From: Letharia columbiana
Taxonomy: Eukaryota; Ascomycota; Lecanoromycetes; Lecanorales; Parmeliaceae
Assembly (NCBI RefSeq): GCF_014066305.1
Contig: NW_023501059.1
Location: 620,001-684,000, forward strand
DNA length: 64,000 bases
Direction of reading: 5' to 3'
Positions 32,593-45,267 of this stretch are shown in pieces. A model generated the notes under the pieces. It was not told the origin of the DNA. It did no database searches and saw nothing but the letters and a program-made list of their open reading frames with translations. A program made the translations under genes and the position numbers. The first letter of the stretch is position 1, and each line of letters opens with the position of its first letter.

Positions 32593-33259
32593 TATCTTGG
32601 ATGGTCTGCAATGATGATGGTGGTGCGCTGATATTGGGTAGATTTCGGGGTAGGAGTGTCGGAACGGCTCCAGCAGCAAAAGTGGCGAGGGTTGTGAGTT
32701 CATGCGATGTCGAATGAGATAAATAACTCGTTTATGTTAAGCTTTTTCGTAACAATGCATGATCTCAGTTTTCCATGCATGTTCGCATACATGAATATGA
32801 TACCGTGGTGTTTTGGTATGAGCGCTTAAGAGCAAAGCGACTTTTGGCCGCACGGAACAGACCCGAGAAGCGCCAGAGAAGAGATGAACGAATGACCATG
32901 GCTATGACTTTGCTACACATTGGCCACACAAGAAAGACCAAGGTGTTCGAGTGGCAGACGAGATAGGGGTTTTGATCTTGCCGAAAACCAATTCCAAAGA
33001 CTGCCCCGAGGCAACATCTGGGCAGCTTCTGCGTGATAATAAATCTACAGTCAGCAGTAATAGATACTAGAAAGGATGACTGGGTATAGCGCGGTCACTG
33101 TAGTGAAAAAGCATTGTTTTCAGTAGTAGATTGCGGTTTTCGTACAAGCATAAATCAACACCTGGATATCATATCGCGTCCCCTGTAAGATTATCTGAAC
33201 GCCTTTCCGATACGTGCGCAGTCATGCATAGTCTCAGGCGTCCTCACCAGTAGGACATT
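32593..33259. other. Intergenic region between two minus-strand genes
   Basis: About 0.67 kb. It should contain the promoter of the CFEM-like gene and the 3' end of the VanZ-like gene. The open frame at 32775-32966 has no recognisable content. Confidence 0.45.
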
Positions 33260-33844
33260 TCATTTCGACGCTTCGATCCCCTCCTCTGCCCCACTGCTAG
33301 GTGTCAGCCTTCCCTCGCCATTTGGACTACTCTCTCTTGCATCCTCCTCGACTGTCCCAGTCTCTTGTCCTCCCAGCTCTAGATCCTCGCCCTCACCATC
33401 TTGAGGTACGGTTGAATATCCCTTTGCTCTCCTCCTCCGATCAAGCATACGCTTGTGATACAGCGTGCACAGTCCTAGGGCCAAGAGTGATCCGACAACG
33501 TTGGCTGCAATGTCGAGGGGATCGAATTGCCGGCCATTGGGAAGCAGGCCTTGCAGCGCTTCGGAACCGAGGCCAAGTCCAAATGTAACGACAAGGAGAG
33601 TGAAGTTGAGAACCCTGCGCCTAGTCGTATCGAGGATCCAGTAGAAGGCGGTGGTCAGGAGGAAGAAGGTGAGGAAATGGAGGACTTTGTCATTGACTTG
33701 AGGAATCTGGGTGGAACCGAGACCTAAATATGCAGCACCGAGGAGGACAAGGACGAATGCGCCTGCATTGGAGTGTCAGGCGCATAGAACTGGACGCGGC
33801 TTGGGAGTAGTTGACTCACATGCAAAGTTTATTCGGACTCGCAT
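33260..33844 (-). CDS. VanZ-like integral membrane protein
   Basis: Two exons (33844..33820, 33762..33260) encode 175 residues. Exon 1 is only 25 nt (MRVRINFA plus one base). Hydrophobic segments alternate with short loops: AFVLVLLGAAYLGLG, KVLHFLTFFLLTTAFYWIL, LNFTLLVVTFGLGLGSE and AANVVGSLLALGLCTLY. The signature DKVLHF, the Glu in GSEALQ, and the DPLDIAANVVGS motif match the VanZ-like family, named after a bacterial glycopeptide-resistance accessory protein; fungal members have no established function. The C-terminal 60 residues are cytosol-like, acidic and low complexity. Divergent from SPT7 across about 450 bp. Confidence 0.8.
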
Positions 33845-34294
33845 GGTAATAGTAGAGCAGGGCCAGCAAGCTAAGGCTTACCCACAGGGACTTGACATGG
33901 ACGGTGAATGTGTTGAACGAATGTTTTACCCAGCTCAATCAAGAGGAGTGAGAGAAGTTGAGAGGTTGAAAATCGAGGAAGACAGTAAGGTACCCATGGG
34001 TTTGCGGCGTAAGAGACAGCGAGACTTGAGACATCCCGAAGTATTTCCGTTAGCGGTCGGCAGTCAACCTCACTTCGCGGAACCAGCAGATGCATTACTG
34101 ACGAGTTCAGTCATCAAGCGGCCATCCCAACCCATCTCAAATCGCTTCAAATTCGCTTGGGCAACTCAGTGAGATGCTGGCTTTTATCTTCAGTCAGTCT
34201 CATGCCATCATCTGACCCAGGGCACATTGGAGTCGCCACGAAGTTGCTCCGCAGGAGCGCCCAGTAACCCCTGCGTTGGGCGGGCTGGAGGGGC
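33845..34294. promoter_or_regulatory. Divergent promoter region, VanZ-like gene and SPT7
   Basis: 450 bp between divergent starts. A plus-strand open frame (33711-34172) overlaps the VanZ-like exons and is a shadow. No further gene seen. Confidence 0.5.
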
Positions 34295-37200
34295 ATGGCC
34301 ATGCATAAAAATCATATCAACTCCACGCCCACTCCCCTCCCCAGCGGCAAACGTGATACACTGCATGTTAATGGCTACCATGGATTCCCTCGACGCTCCG
34401 TAACACCCAATGGCCGCCCCGTACCTGCAAATGCAGCTCGCCTTATGAACAGCATAGAGGGAGATCTTGGCGCAGAGGAAAACCCAAGATTATCGATCTT
34501 TCGCGACCTATATGCCAGGAGCGAGGCTCGAATAAGCTCGCTGTTTGAAGAGAATGGGGCAAACGAAAACGGCGATACTAGGAATGTAGAAGAGCAAGAC
34601 CATCAGCTCAACGACGATCCTTTCGAAGATGCGCCTGCCCCAGCTACGGGTTCTCCAAGAAAACATACGAGGAAGATCGATGAGGATGACTATGACGAAT
34701 CGGAGGATGAAGATGACGACGAACCCGGCGACGATTCACCCCTCAAATCCAAAAGCACGGGCCCTCCTGTCAATCTGGCACCCTCTTCCTCTGCTATGGT
34801 CCGTGGCCTATCCTCAAGCTCGACACCTGCTAGTGCCAAAGGCGCCTCATCTATCCTGGCGGTGAAGACAACGGAGGAGGCGCGCAAGAGGCTCGAGGAA
34901 GACAAAAAAGCTACTGAAGACGCGGCCAAACGAAGTTTCCACACATTGTTCTACACTCTGGAAAACGATAGAGATGCGATGCTGGAGCAGAAGAAGCTTG
35001 AAGAATCTGAGCGTCAGGTTGATATCGAGATGGGTGGGGCTGGTGCAGCTGCGAACAACGTCAACGGGCTTGGGGGCAACGCGCAGCAGGGGACGTTGAG
35101 CCAGACAAACTTGGGCGCATCAAGCCTGACCTTGAAGAACCTGATATGGATGATTGATACAAATAGAGATAAGGTCAAGGCGACCGACCCTGAACTTAGA
35201 GCACTGATGAGCGAAGTGAGGAAGAACAGGAGCAAATGGGCAAGCGAAGACAAGGTCGGACAGGAAGAGTTGTATGAGGCTGCGGAAAAAGTTCTTAACG
35301 AACTAAGGGGTATGACAGAGCACTCCGGTCCATTTCTTACAAAGGTCAACAAAAAGGAGGCGCCTGATTATGGCAATGGTGAGTCCAAAAAGCTTGCCCT
35401 ATTTCGCATCTAAGCTAAAGTCTTGTTACAGTCGTCAAACATCCAATGGATCTAGGAACCATGACGAAAAAGCTCAAGACTCTGGCGTACAGGTCAAAAC
35501 AGGACTTCGTCGAGGATCTCAATTTGATCTGGCAGAATTGCTTGAAATACAACGCTAATCCAGAGCACTTTCTCCGCAAAAAGGCTTTATTCATGCGTAA
35601 AGAGACTGATAAGCTCGTACCCCTCATCCCTAATATATCAATCAGAGACAGAGCAGACGTTGAAGCAGAGGAGCGTCGACTGCAGAATGGCGATATCAAC
35701 ATGGATGGGGATGAAGATAGCGACGACGAGCCCATCATATCTTCACGAGGACGGAAGGCGCCCAGCAAAAAAGCGAAGAAAGGAACGACGGCGCGAAAGG
35801 CGCCAGCTGGTGTACCAGAAGGCTCACCTGCCGCCGAAGCTAAGCCAAGCTCGAACCACCTGGCACCCAATGGACTGGGTAGCAACCTTAAATTTGAGCA
35901 CTTGATAGCCGACTCTGAAAGTGTGATGGATGGAAGCCAGAAAGACCTCTCGACTCCTACACCTGGTGCGATCACTCCGGCAGGCATCAATGGCATTCTA
36001 GGACACGGGACACAGTCGGATGGCATGGATATCGATGCTGATTCTTCGATCAATGGCATCGTTCCCTCCATCGACGGTCCGAATGAAGAAGCTGAGAACG
36101 ATGACTTGGAGTACAAAACCTGGAAACAGGTGACCAAAAAAGACCGTGCGCAGGTCACTGCGGAACGGCATAGACTTTTTTTAGGAGACCATCTCAATCC
36201 CGAAGAACCAGCGCTTCGACGTACGAAGTTGGGAATGAGAAGATGGCTGAGGAATCAAAAGCAAGCAGTTAGTGACGGCGCATTGGGCAAGAAAAGCGCC
36301 GAGGAAGAGGCTGAGATCCGGGAAAACGAAGAATCGCAGCCGAGTGGAGAGACTCTTGCAGAGGGTATGGAGGGTGAAGAGGAGAGGGTACTACCAGACT
36401 ACTATGACGCTTTAGCCGTTATCCCTGATCTCAGCAATCGATTACAATGGCTCGAAGACTCTGACGGAAACGTACAGGATCCGTCGGGAGAGTTTCTACG
36501 GATTCTGCCGCAAGGGCTATTTACTTCCCCAGAGAGCAATCTGACACGAAAGATCGACAAGAATTTGCGACAGATACAAGAAACACGAAAGGTCACATCG
36601 AAGATTGCAATCGTAAAGCAGATGCAGCTGCAATCACAGGTATGCTTGAAGGCCAGTTGAGGTTCTATGATTGTATGTTGACACCAGGGCAGATGTACCA
36701 AGGCCAGTTCCAAAAGCACGAACCTGCTCCCTTTGTCGAGCAGGACATTGAACCTACAGTAATATCTGAGGAGGGTCCTCCCATAGCACCCTCGGTGTCT
36801 CGAGCCGCGCTGCAACGGTCTACAGCTAAACTCCTGGTCCTCGCTGGGTTCGAGGAATTCCAACCAGCAGCACTGGATGCTATCACCGAGATGGCTGGCG
36901 ATTACTTTATAAAAATCGCCCGTACATTGAACGAGTATCCACAAGCCCAGCAGGTAGCAATCCCAGCGCCCGGAGTACAAGGAGGCAGAATCGCATGCAA
37001 AGAAAGATTCACTACCGAAGAAATCATCCTGCACACTCTCCACATAAACGGCGCCGACCTTGATGCCCTTGATAGTTATGTGACAGAAGAAGTCGATCGG
37101 GCCGGTACCAAGCTCGCGGTTACGCATGACCGAATGAAAGCCCATCTTGCAGACAGTCTCCGTCCTGCACTCACCGATGCTGGCCCTGATGGCGCCAACG

Positions 37201-37979
37201 CCTTCAACGATAACAGCGAACAATTTGTGGGCGGTGACTTCGCCGAGGAACTCGGTGAAGACTTCTTTGGCTTCAAGGATTTGGGTCTCGACAAGGAATT
37301 CAATATGGCCAGCTTGAGCGTGCCTCTGCATCTTCTGCAAAACCGTATGCGCAGTGCGAATCAAGCCCAAAACCCTAGGTACGTGTATAGTCTTCTTACA
37401 CCCTACAAACCGATACTGACGTCTTTCAGCGCTCTCTCTTCCACCCCTCTCTCTGATCTTCCACCACCACCGCCGCTTACACCCGTCACCGTCAACAACG
37501 TCAAGAGCGAAATCGGTCTGGTGCAAGCCTTTTTCCTTGCCAAAATCCGTGCCAACAACGACGAGCCCCTTATCGAAGACGACGATCTACCTCAAAAGCA
37601 ACGTTTCCCAAAACCGAGGTTACCACCAACAGGGAAGATCACGAGTCCGCGCAAACGACCGCTTAAGGAGCAAGGTCCTGGAAAGGGCCATCCGAGGAAG
37701 AAGATGAAGGTGGGCGAAAATGGGGAAGCTAAAGAAATGGGGAAAGAAAATGCTGCAGAAAAGGAGAGCGGCAAGGAAGGCGAGAAGGACAAGAAAGATG
37801 AAACGCAAACACCAGCCAAAAAGGCCACTACTAATGGTGTCGTGAGCAATGGTGCTAATTCTACTGTTGATTCTGGCGGAGACGTGACGATGGGTACACC
37901 AACGCCAACGCCGAAGGGGAAGGGAAAGAGTGGGAAGGAAGGGGGTTTGATCTCGCCCGAGAGCTTGGAAGCGACGTGA
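34295..37979 (+). CDS. SPT7: SAGA complex bromodomain subunit Spt7
   Basis: Four exons (34295..35378, 35432..36640, 36688..37378, 37430..37979) encode 1177 residues. Spt7 is a core scaffold of the SAGA histone-acetyltransferase co-activator in the nucleus. The bromodomain spans about 345-455 ([36 protein letters not shown]), with intron 1 inside it, and is followed by an Asp/Glu and Lys-rich linker. A histone-fold segment ([21 protein letters not shown], about 805-870) should pair with Taf10. The C-terminus has a Pro-rich patch, the conserved [14 protein letters not shown] block, and a low-complexity Lys/Glu tail with nuclear-localisation-like [10 protein letters not shown]. The N-terminal region is disordered and acidic. 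The bromodomain Asn and flanking motif look intact, so acetyl-lysine binding is expected. Two close ATG codons (34295, 34301) are possible starts. Confidence 0.93.
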
Positions 37980-38490
37980 TTATCGATTGGAGAGACGAAG
38001 AGCTAGCCGTCTGCATTGGAGAGAAGAGCAGTCTTTTCTGCCGACGACCCGGATTGGGGGTTGTAATGATAGGGTAGGATTGATGTACAGGCACGGATGG
38101 CGTACTCGTCAATGATACCAAGGAGAGGAGGCGTTGGTGCCGATTTTTTCTCGTCCGTACATACATCTTCAGGGTGGTTCTTTGGTTTATGGCGTTAGCC
38201 ACGGACGGATGCATTTGCATTGCGCGGAGTCTCCGTGTCCTTTGTGGTATGGGGGTACGATTGATTGGCACTGTGGTGCGAACATCTATCGAGGGTTTTG
38301 GAGGTCTTCTATTATTCTACAACCGATTCCATATCTGCTAGAAGAAGAACAAACCAGTCAATGTTTGCGTCTGAAGTGCATGCTTGCAATGGATCTGTGA
38401 GATCCGTCCACTGAGATTGGATTCGGCTTTTGATGGTATCTATCTCGCTATATAGAGAATAATGTGCAACGATGTGGCGCTAGGTGCTTT
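37980..38490. other. Convergent intergenic region, SPT7 and CCT7 3' flanks
   Basis: About 0.5 kb between two stop codons on opposite strands. Only short frames; presumed 3' untranslated regions and terminators. Confidence 0.5.
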
Positions 38491-40450
38491 CTATCTCCTC
38501 GGCATGCCTCTTCCCCTACCCCTGAGTGCTCGTTGCGCCGCTCCAGGAGGTAAGCCTCGTTGCGGGGCTTGCGGTTGCTCTGATTGTTCGTTTTCTGCAA
38601 GATGCGTCAGCGATCGTCCCTGTTCCTAGCCCGCCACCAAGCACAAGGGACAATAACATACTGATAGTCTCATCCACACTCAAGATCAGACAACTCGCCT
38701 CCACCGCCGCCATGACCGCATTCACCTTGACCAGACTCGGCTCCCACACGAACGCTGCCATATTGTCCCTCACGCCCTCGTTGTCAAAGTCTACGCCCGC
38801 CCATACATTGCCCTTGCGATGCTCGACGCGCAGCTGAGTTAGTATGTTTGTGGCGTCGAAGCCGGCATTGTCGCAGAGCTGGCGGGGAATGATTTCGAGG
38901 GCTTTGGCGAAGGATTTGATGATTGCTTGTTGTTTGCGTGGGACGGAGAGGTCAGCGTGCTTGTGGAGATGGGCGGATACTTCCATCTGTACATCTCGTC
39001 GTCAGCACAGGGTCTTCTAGGTCACAAGAGGATTGCTGGGTGCGTTTACCTCGCAAGCACCTCCTCCAGCGACGATATTCCTATTCACAATCGCTCGCTT
39101 GACGATCATGATTGCATCATGCAGACTTCGCTCCACCTCTGCGATGAATTGTTCTGCCCCTCCTCTGAGGACCAGCGTACATGTCTTTGCTGCCGGGCAA
39201 CCTTCGAAAAAATTGAACCGCTCGCCACCTATTTGCCGCTCGTCAAACCGCGCGCATGTACCTAGATGTTGGGGTTGGATGTCTGAGCAAGTGGATGAGA
39301 TGCTGCCGCCTGTTGCTTGCACTACTCTTTCTAAATCGTCTGACGAGACTCGCCCGGCACAGAAGACGTCACGGTCTGCGAAGTATCTGCGTTTGATTTA
39401 GCTTATTATCTTGGAAGCTTAACCGGGGAAAGACCAACTGTGTAGCCAAGTCACCTATAGGCAATTTACTCAGCACGACCTTCGCCCCCGTCTTGTACAC
39501 CTCTTCCATCTTATTGTAGATAATCTGCCATTCTGCGTCCACAATCGCTTGATACTCAGACACCTGATCCACTCTGACCTCTGCATTATCTTTTTCGCTC
39601 TTCAACTCAAGCTCAACATTCAGGCACACAATCTTCGGGTCCTTAAAGCTCTTGGGTTGTTGTTCGAATCCAGCATATGAAAAGGTCTTCTTAAAGGCCA
39701 CTCCATTGACAAAAAGCGAGTCTTGCAAGGCTCCTCCCGTGATCTTCTTAATGCCAATAAGTTTGTCATTCAGATCTTCTTGATCCAGCGAAAGTACGGC
39801 ATCCACAACCACTAGCACACTGTCAGCACCTGTCCCCGCTCACAGTGTCTTCCCAGCACAACCCACTCTTGGTAAAGAAATCGGCATTCCGGTGTATCAA
39901 CTTGCTACTCATAGCGGTAGCCGCCAACCTCCTCAAAGTTTCCCTCTGGTTTCCTTCTTTCGTCGTAACAGCAATCTCCTTGATCTTGTTCACTGCCATA
40001 GCTGAAGCTCTCCTCAGCCCTTTGATGATGATCTGAGAGCTGACGCCCTGCTCGACATGCTCTTTCACTTCCTTCAGGATTTCGCCTGCCAGAACGACAA
40101 CTGAGGTGGTACCATCGCCCACTTCGGCGTCCTGGGAGCGCGCTATGTCTGTGAGAATGCGGGCAGCCGGGTGGATTATATCAAGAAGCTGGGGAAGGAA
40201 TTAGCGCCCTCATGGAGTAGCTTGAAGAGCTACCTACTTTCATAACAGTAGCGCCGTCATTTGTGATTGTTTGCCGACCGTTTTCGTCAACCAGCAGCAG
40301 ATCTCCACCATATGGACCCAGGGTACTCCGTATTGTATCTTGGACTGCTAGACATGCTTGTATGTTGGATATGATTTGGCCTTTGCCTTGGGAAGAATCG
40401 GTGCCCTCCTTCAGCACGATTATGGTGGGGGTCTGCCCTCCGAAGGACAT
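38491..40450 (-). CDS. CCT7: Chaperonin TRiC/CCT subunit eta
   Basis: Six exons (40450..40238, 40188..39867, 39811..39439, 39386..39050, 38986..38662, 38594..38491) encode 557 residues. CCT is the cytosolic ring chaperonin that folds actin, tubulin and WD40 proteins. The eta-specific start [18 protein letters not shown] and the group II chaperonin signatures are clear: [48 protein letters not shown] (nucleotide binding, Asp near 95), and GGGACE near the end of the apical domain return. The last exon encodes a Gln/Pro/Gly/Arg-rich tail ([10 protein letters not shown]). The donor at the FFTK/MVVD junction is GTGGGT, and the third donor is GTTGGT; both restore perfect family sequence. No lesion. 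Confidence 0.95.
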
Positions 40451-40993
40451 GGTTCTGTTTGCTGCTCAAGGTACAAGCAGAAAACCCTTTCACGCTGATG
40501 AAAACGTTTGGTTTGAGGAATGCAAGGTCTGTCACTGCTGTCAAGCCTGGCAAGGGTCGGATTTAGAAACCAGAAGATAATGTTCTCTACTCGGCTGGGC
40601 AGATGTTGAAGTGAAAATCCGAGCCTTTTCCGACGCGTCTTTCGCGAGAGAAGAATCCTTGGCGTTGAGGGCTAGGGCTCAAAGACCGCATGTTCTACTA
40701 AGGGAGTAAGGTAGTATATCACGACACTAGCATATAACAAATGGGAGCACAGGAGGAAACACAAGACTTTCAACGGCCATCATGTGACCACTAGCTTACT
40801 AGATACTCGCTGACTGACTGCTTGAACTACGAGTACATGCGCACCACACGTATCTAGACCTCCTGGGGCCTTCTCCCTGTCTAGATTTAGCCGGAACACA
40901 TTATGCATATGCAAAACCCCGGCCATAATGCATCACTCATGATCCATCCTCCATTGCCGCGTTGTTCCCATAACATGCTTTGAAATCCCTGCC
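40451..40993. other. Intergenic region between CCT7 and the importin gene
   Basis: About 0.54 kb: promoter of CCT7 and 3' flank of the importin gene, both on the minus strand. No gene seen. Confidence 0.5.
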
Positions 40994-43900
40994 TCATACA
41001 AAATAAGCTGCAACCGTCTGCTGCGTGTCTGGGCTCAATGTGGCAAGGACCTGATTTGCGTCGATACCTGCTGTCTGAAGAAGTTGCTTACCAGCTGCCG
41101 CCGCCCGCTGTGCCGTTGTACCTTGTAAGGTCTCTGCTTCGAGTGCTTGCGCAATAGCTACGAAGCATTGACTCGAGATTTGAGGCGACGCAATGACGAC
41201 AGGATTCCGTCTAGATTTTGGTCAGTCAATATCTCACTCAAGGATAGCATGAACGTGAATGGACTTACTGATCGATTAGTTGGGCCAAGAACATGTAAAC
41301 GTAGGGTGCCGCTTCTTCGTCATTAACCACAGGCAAGGTGTTCAGCCAGTGTTGAACGACCTCCTGAACGTTGGGTATTTTGCTGGAATTGGCCTGCAGG
41401 ATCTTGGCGATACTGGCACATGCATTCTCAGTAGCAAAGACGTGGTCGTCTTCTCGGGCCTGCGGAAGTTGGCAGACTTGAAACAATGTCGACACGTTCT
41501 CAGCAACGAAACTAGACCAATTTGCTCCACCCTTTTGTGCTGCTATGCCCACACCGTAGCAGGCCGCTTGTCGGTTTGCAGGAACCTCATCCCTCATGCC
41601 CGCAACCAAAGGTTGTCTGATGTGACCTTGATAGCTCCAGCTTTGATCTCCGCAGAATTCAAGGACGTCGTCGTATATACACAGCGCCCACTGCCGTTGC
41701 GTCGAGTCTGCGCTAGTGACGAAAGCGTCGTAGAAAGGCAATAGACGTGACCAAGATGGAAGAAATGATGTTTCTTGGTTTTTGAAGATGGTATGAAAGG
41801 CTTTGTTCATGTCCGAGAGAAGTGTTTGGTCGTCCTCAATTGCGAACAGGATGTCTTCGTTTTCTTCCTCGCCTTCTTCTGTCTCTTGTTGTTCCTCGGC
41901 ACGGTTCTTGACCCGCTTCTGGTAGTCTTCAAGCGTCGATTTGACGGACTCGATGAATTCTCCCATATGTTCCTGTGTTAGGCAGTTCTTGCCGACGACT
42001 TCGACAGACTCATAGAAACATTGATACATTTCCGCGAGCGTATCAATTGCCGGTTCCGCACTTAAGACTTCAAGGACCTTGTCGACTACCACCTTCCAGA
42101 GTTCACCCAACTGACTGGAAGTCTCCCCGTGTGCTTTTTTTACAGAGTTAAGAAGTACTGGCACGCTCTTGGCTGAAGCAACCCGAACAGGATCGTGGAA
42201 AAAGAACGCCAAGCCTGGCAAAGACACCTTGTCTATGATGTTGATCACATACGGCTCGAATGCGCCTTCAAGCTGTTGCGCGTAGATGACGATGAGCTCG
42301 ATAGCCATGTGCTTGTCTTCAAGTATGGAGGTCTTGATCCCGATGACCTTGCCTTTCAACGGTACCATCTCCCAACCCTCTTCCTGCTGAACTTTGGCTA
42401 TCTGTTCGTCGTCGTCAAGAAGCTGGATATCGGCTTTAGCGCTAGCAAGCTCCATCAGAGGAGGCATGACACCAGCAAGATATGGTATAAAATCGGACCC
42501 CAGAACGCGACACATTCGTCCCCAACAATGTAGTAGGTATTGCGATTGTGGATCATCAGTATCCTGGATGTTCTGTTGGATGTTACCCAATATTCGCACT
42601 AGTGTCACAGCATCTGATCCCATGCGTTGCTTGCCGACGGCCAACGCAATCAAAGTCGCGCACTCCATTGCTTTCGCTCTCAAGAGTCTATACTCTTTCG
42701 ACTGCTCTTCTCTCAGGACGTTGAACAACAAAGGCATCAGGGTATCGTAGTATTTTCCAAAAGCAGTCTCGGCGGAATCAGCAATGGTAGCAATTGTTGA
42801 AAGAGCCTGCTCCTGCACGTAACGTTTCTGGCTCTGCAGCAAATGCAAAAGGCGACTCAGTAAGTCGTCCAGATAAGGTTCAAGGGTAGCTTTCTCGGCC
42901 TCTTCACAGAAGTTAACAAGAGCCGCAGCGGCGTGAGATTGAATCCTAGGTTCAGTGGCATCCAACACGGGAATGATGTTTGTCAACACGACGTTGTGGT
43001 ACTTTGCTTGCATCGTTCCCGAAAAGTCCGTGCTCATTTGGCCCAGCGCATTGCAGCCAGCCCAGCGTACACGGGGGTGGGTGTCACGGAGAGCTGGAAC
43101 GACGAGATCGAGGACTTTGTCAAGCTCGCCTATCATAAGATCTCTGCAGCCCTCAGAGATTGCTGATATGGCCATAAGTGCTGCATGTCGATCTCGCCAG
43201 GCTGCAGAGGTCATCATTCGAGGAAGCCATTGGAAGGTAGGAGGTAGTACAGCTCCACCTCCGAGTTTGTTGGCAAGTCGATCCATACATTGTTCTCCTG
43301 CAACGTGGTTTAGATCGCTCTCCTCCACATCAAGGTCCTCGGAAGCGTTCCATTCCGATGCATCATCATCGTCCGGGCCAACATCCGTCATTAGACTCAA
43401 ACATTGGGTGACCATATCTGAAGTGTAGGAAGGGTCTTTCTTGCACAATGTGGAGGCGTAGTCTGCGAATGTACCCATGAGTTCCAACGCGTTTTGTCGA
43501 GTCAGATCACCAAGCTCCTTGTCCTGTATGACGGTCATACTGAACTGCACTAAGTTGTGAAATAGATGCTTGAACATCATCGGTGCTTCTTCGGCCAGCT
43601 CTATTAAAGCGATTAAGGCTTTAGTGAGGTTCTCCGAATCGCCCTGCTCTTTCAGAGGTGGTAGGATATTGAGGATCTTTGGGACTAAAGGGTAGTACTT
43701 TTTCTGCGCTTTCTTCTGAATGGATGCGAAAAATGACGAAAAGGCCTCCATTGCGGCGATCCTTACCTGCTACCGTATCAGCAATTTCCTGAGATCGAAC
43801 GTCACCAACATACAATGACATCCGTGTCCTCAAAGCCTTTCGTAAAGGCGCCGAGCACGGTATCCTCATGCTGTTTTTCTATGATTCCCGGAGTAGTAGT

Positions 43901-44528
43901 GAATACTCGAAAGGCCACTTCTCTTTGGCCTGCATCTTGCGACTGGCTAGCCACAAAGAGTACTTGCAGAAGCTCTGGCCAATGTTCGCCTGAGTGGTTC
44001 GAAACGTCAGCCCAAATGTCCGGATCCTTTCGTATCCCAGCGATCACTGCTTCACCTACCATCATCCGCATATTGTCTAGCAACTTCAGCGACCGCGTCA
44101 CCGATCTTATGCCTAACCATTGGGAGATTCTCGCTCTGCAAACATTCGAGCAATTTCTGTCTTATGGCCGCTTTTTGGGGCGGCTGCAATAACATGAACA
44201 GCTCTTTTGACTCCTCCGTCCCAGGCGTTTTTCTTGTCTTTGTCGACATTCTACGAAAGAGGACTGCTGCGAAAGAGCGAGTCTGTTTGTAGGAGCCGTG
44301 TCAGCCAGGTGTGGGAATGCTCAATGAGGAACGTAGATGCCATACCGTTGGTTCTTGGGCCGACTGAATTTGTTCAACCAAGCCCATGAGCAGGACATCA
44401 GGCCGTGCAACGGTCCACTCATTGCTGAGCTGCTCCTCGGCATGGGTGCGAATTTGATTGTCTGGTGATGACAGGCCTTGGAGGAGGCTTGCGAGAGCGG
44501 CGTGGACCTCAGGAGGAAGAATAGACAT
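40994..44528 (-). CDS. PSE1: Importin beta-3 / karyopherin (Kap121/Pse1, IPO5 type)
   Basis: Five exons (44528..44346, 44282..44060, 43989..43814, 43766..41269, 41210..40994) encode 1098 residues, the size of yeast Pse1/Kap121. It is an all-helical HEAT-repeat nuclear import receptor that carries ribosomal proteins, transcription factors and other cargo through the nuclear pore in a Ran-dependent way. Visible marks include RTHAEEQLSNEW (importin-beta N-terminal Ran-binding module), RSFAAVLFRR, the acidic loop DVGPDDDDASEWNASEDLDVEE, VRWAGCNALGQMSTDF, and an acidic stretch EEGEEENED near 780. Introns cluster in the 5' quarter plus one close to the 3' end. The start at 44528 (MSILPPEVH) fits the family better than the ATG 30 bp upstream. 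Confidence 0.94.
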
Positions 44529-45267
44529 GTTGAAAATTGGCACTCTCTCTGCTTCCAATGTTTGTAGCCAATATGGTAAATAAAATTCGACCTCGCGCGT
44601 TTGGTCAACACTGGGTGACAGGAAGTTGAACGGAGGTCACGAGCTAAGCACCCTTGCTCTACAGCGCAAGCTTTCAGAGCGAGTGAATCACAGCAAATCA
44701 CTGACTTGTGCAGCAAGACTGCCGTTCATGTTCGGAAGGGAAAACCAAGTATGCAGGCGTGTTTACACTCTACTGGTGGGATTGAATGGATTTTCGAAAC
44801 AGAAATTTTGGCATCGTCGCACCAAGCCGAATGGACGCGCCAAGGATAAGGGTACATAAGGTATATGCTCTTACTCTCTAAGGTAAGGTAAGTACTCAGG
44901 TACTCTACATGTACCCTACCGAGAGCCTAGGTACCAACCTAAGCTACTTTAGTGGAGCGGGAAGGGCTGCGAGTACTAGTACCTTAACCAGCGGCCTCTT
45001 CCGAAGTTCCGTAGCGTCAGCTTGATGCAAGTAGGTATCCAGGAGCCAGGCTTGCTGCCAAATAATCACTTGCCATCCCCTTCGTTCTACCTACCTACCT
45101 ACTTCTACCACTTTACTTCTGGCTATCCGACACAAATAGAATACTCTAAGTGTAATCATACATAATGTGCCAAGAACATCAGAGAAGCAGAGTTTGCAAA
45201 GCAAAGAGACGACTAAATGGTCTCATGCAGATAAGAAGGGGAATGAAAGCTAAGGTACGATACGATA
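44529..45267. other. Intergenic region, importin promoter
   Basis: About 0.74 kb between two minus-strand genes. It contains clustered GGTAAGGTAAGTAC/GGTACC-like words (44880-44990) and CCTACCTACCTAC (45091-45103), short-period motifs often found in fungal promoters. No gene seen. Confidence 0.5.

Noticed and set aside
35415..36197. 260-codon minus-strand frame across SPT7 exon 2
   Set aside because: Same reason; low-complexity Ser/Leu-rich shadow frame.
36402..37526. 374-codon minus-strand frame across SPT7
   Set aside because: Long but antisense to unmistakable SPT7 coding sequence; composition reflects the complement of its codons.
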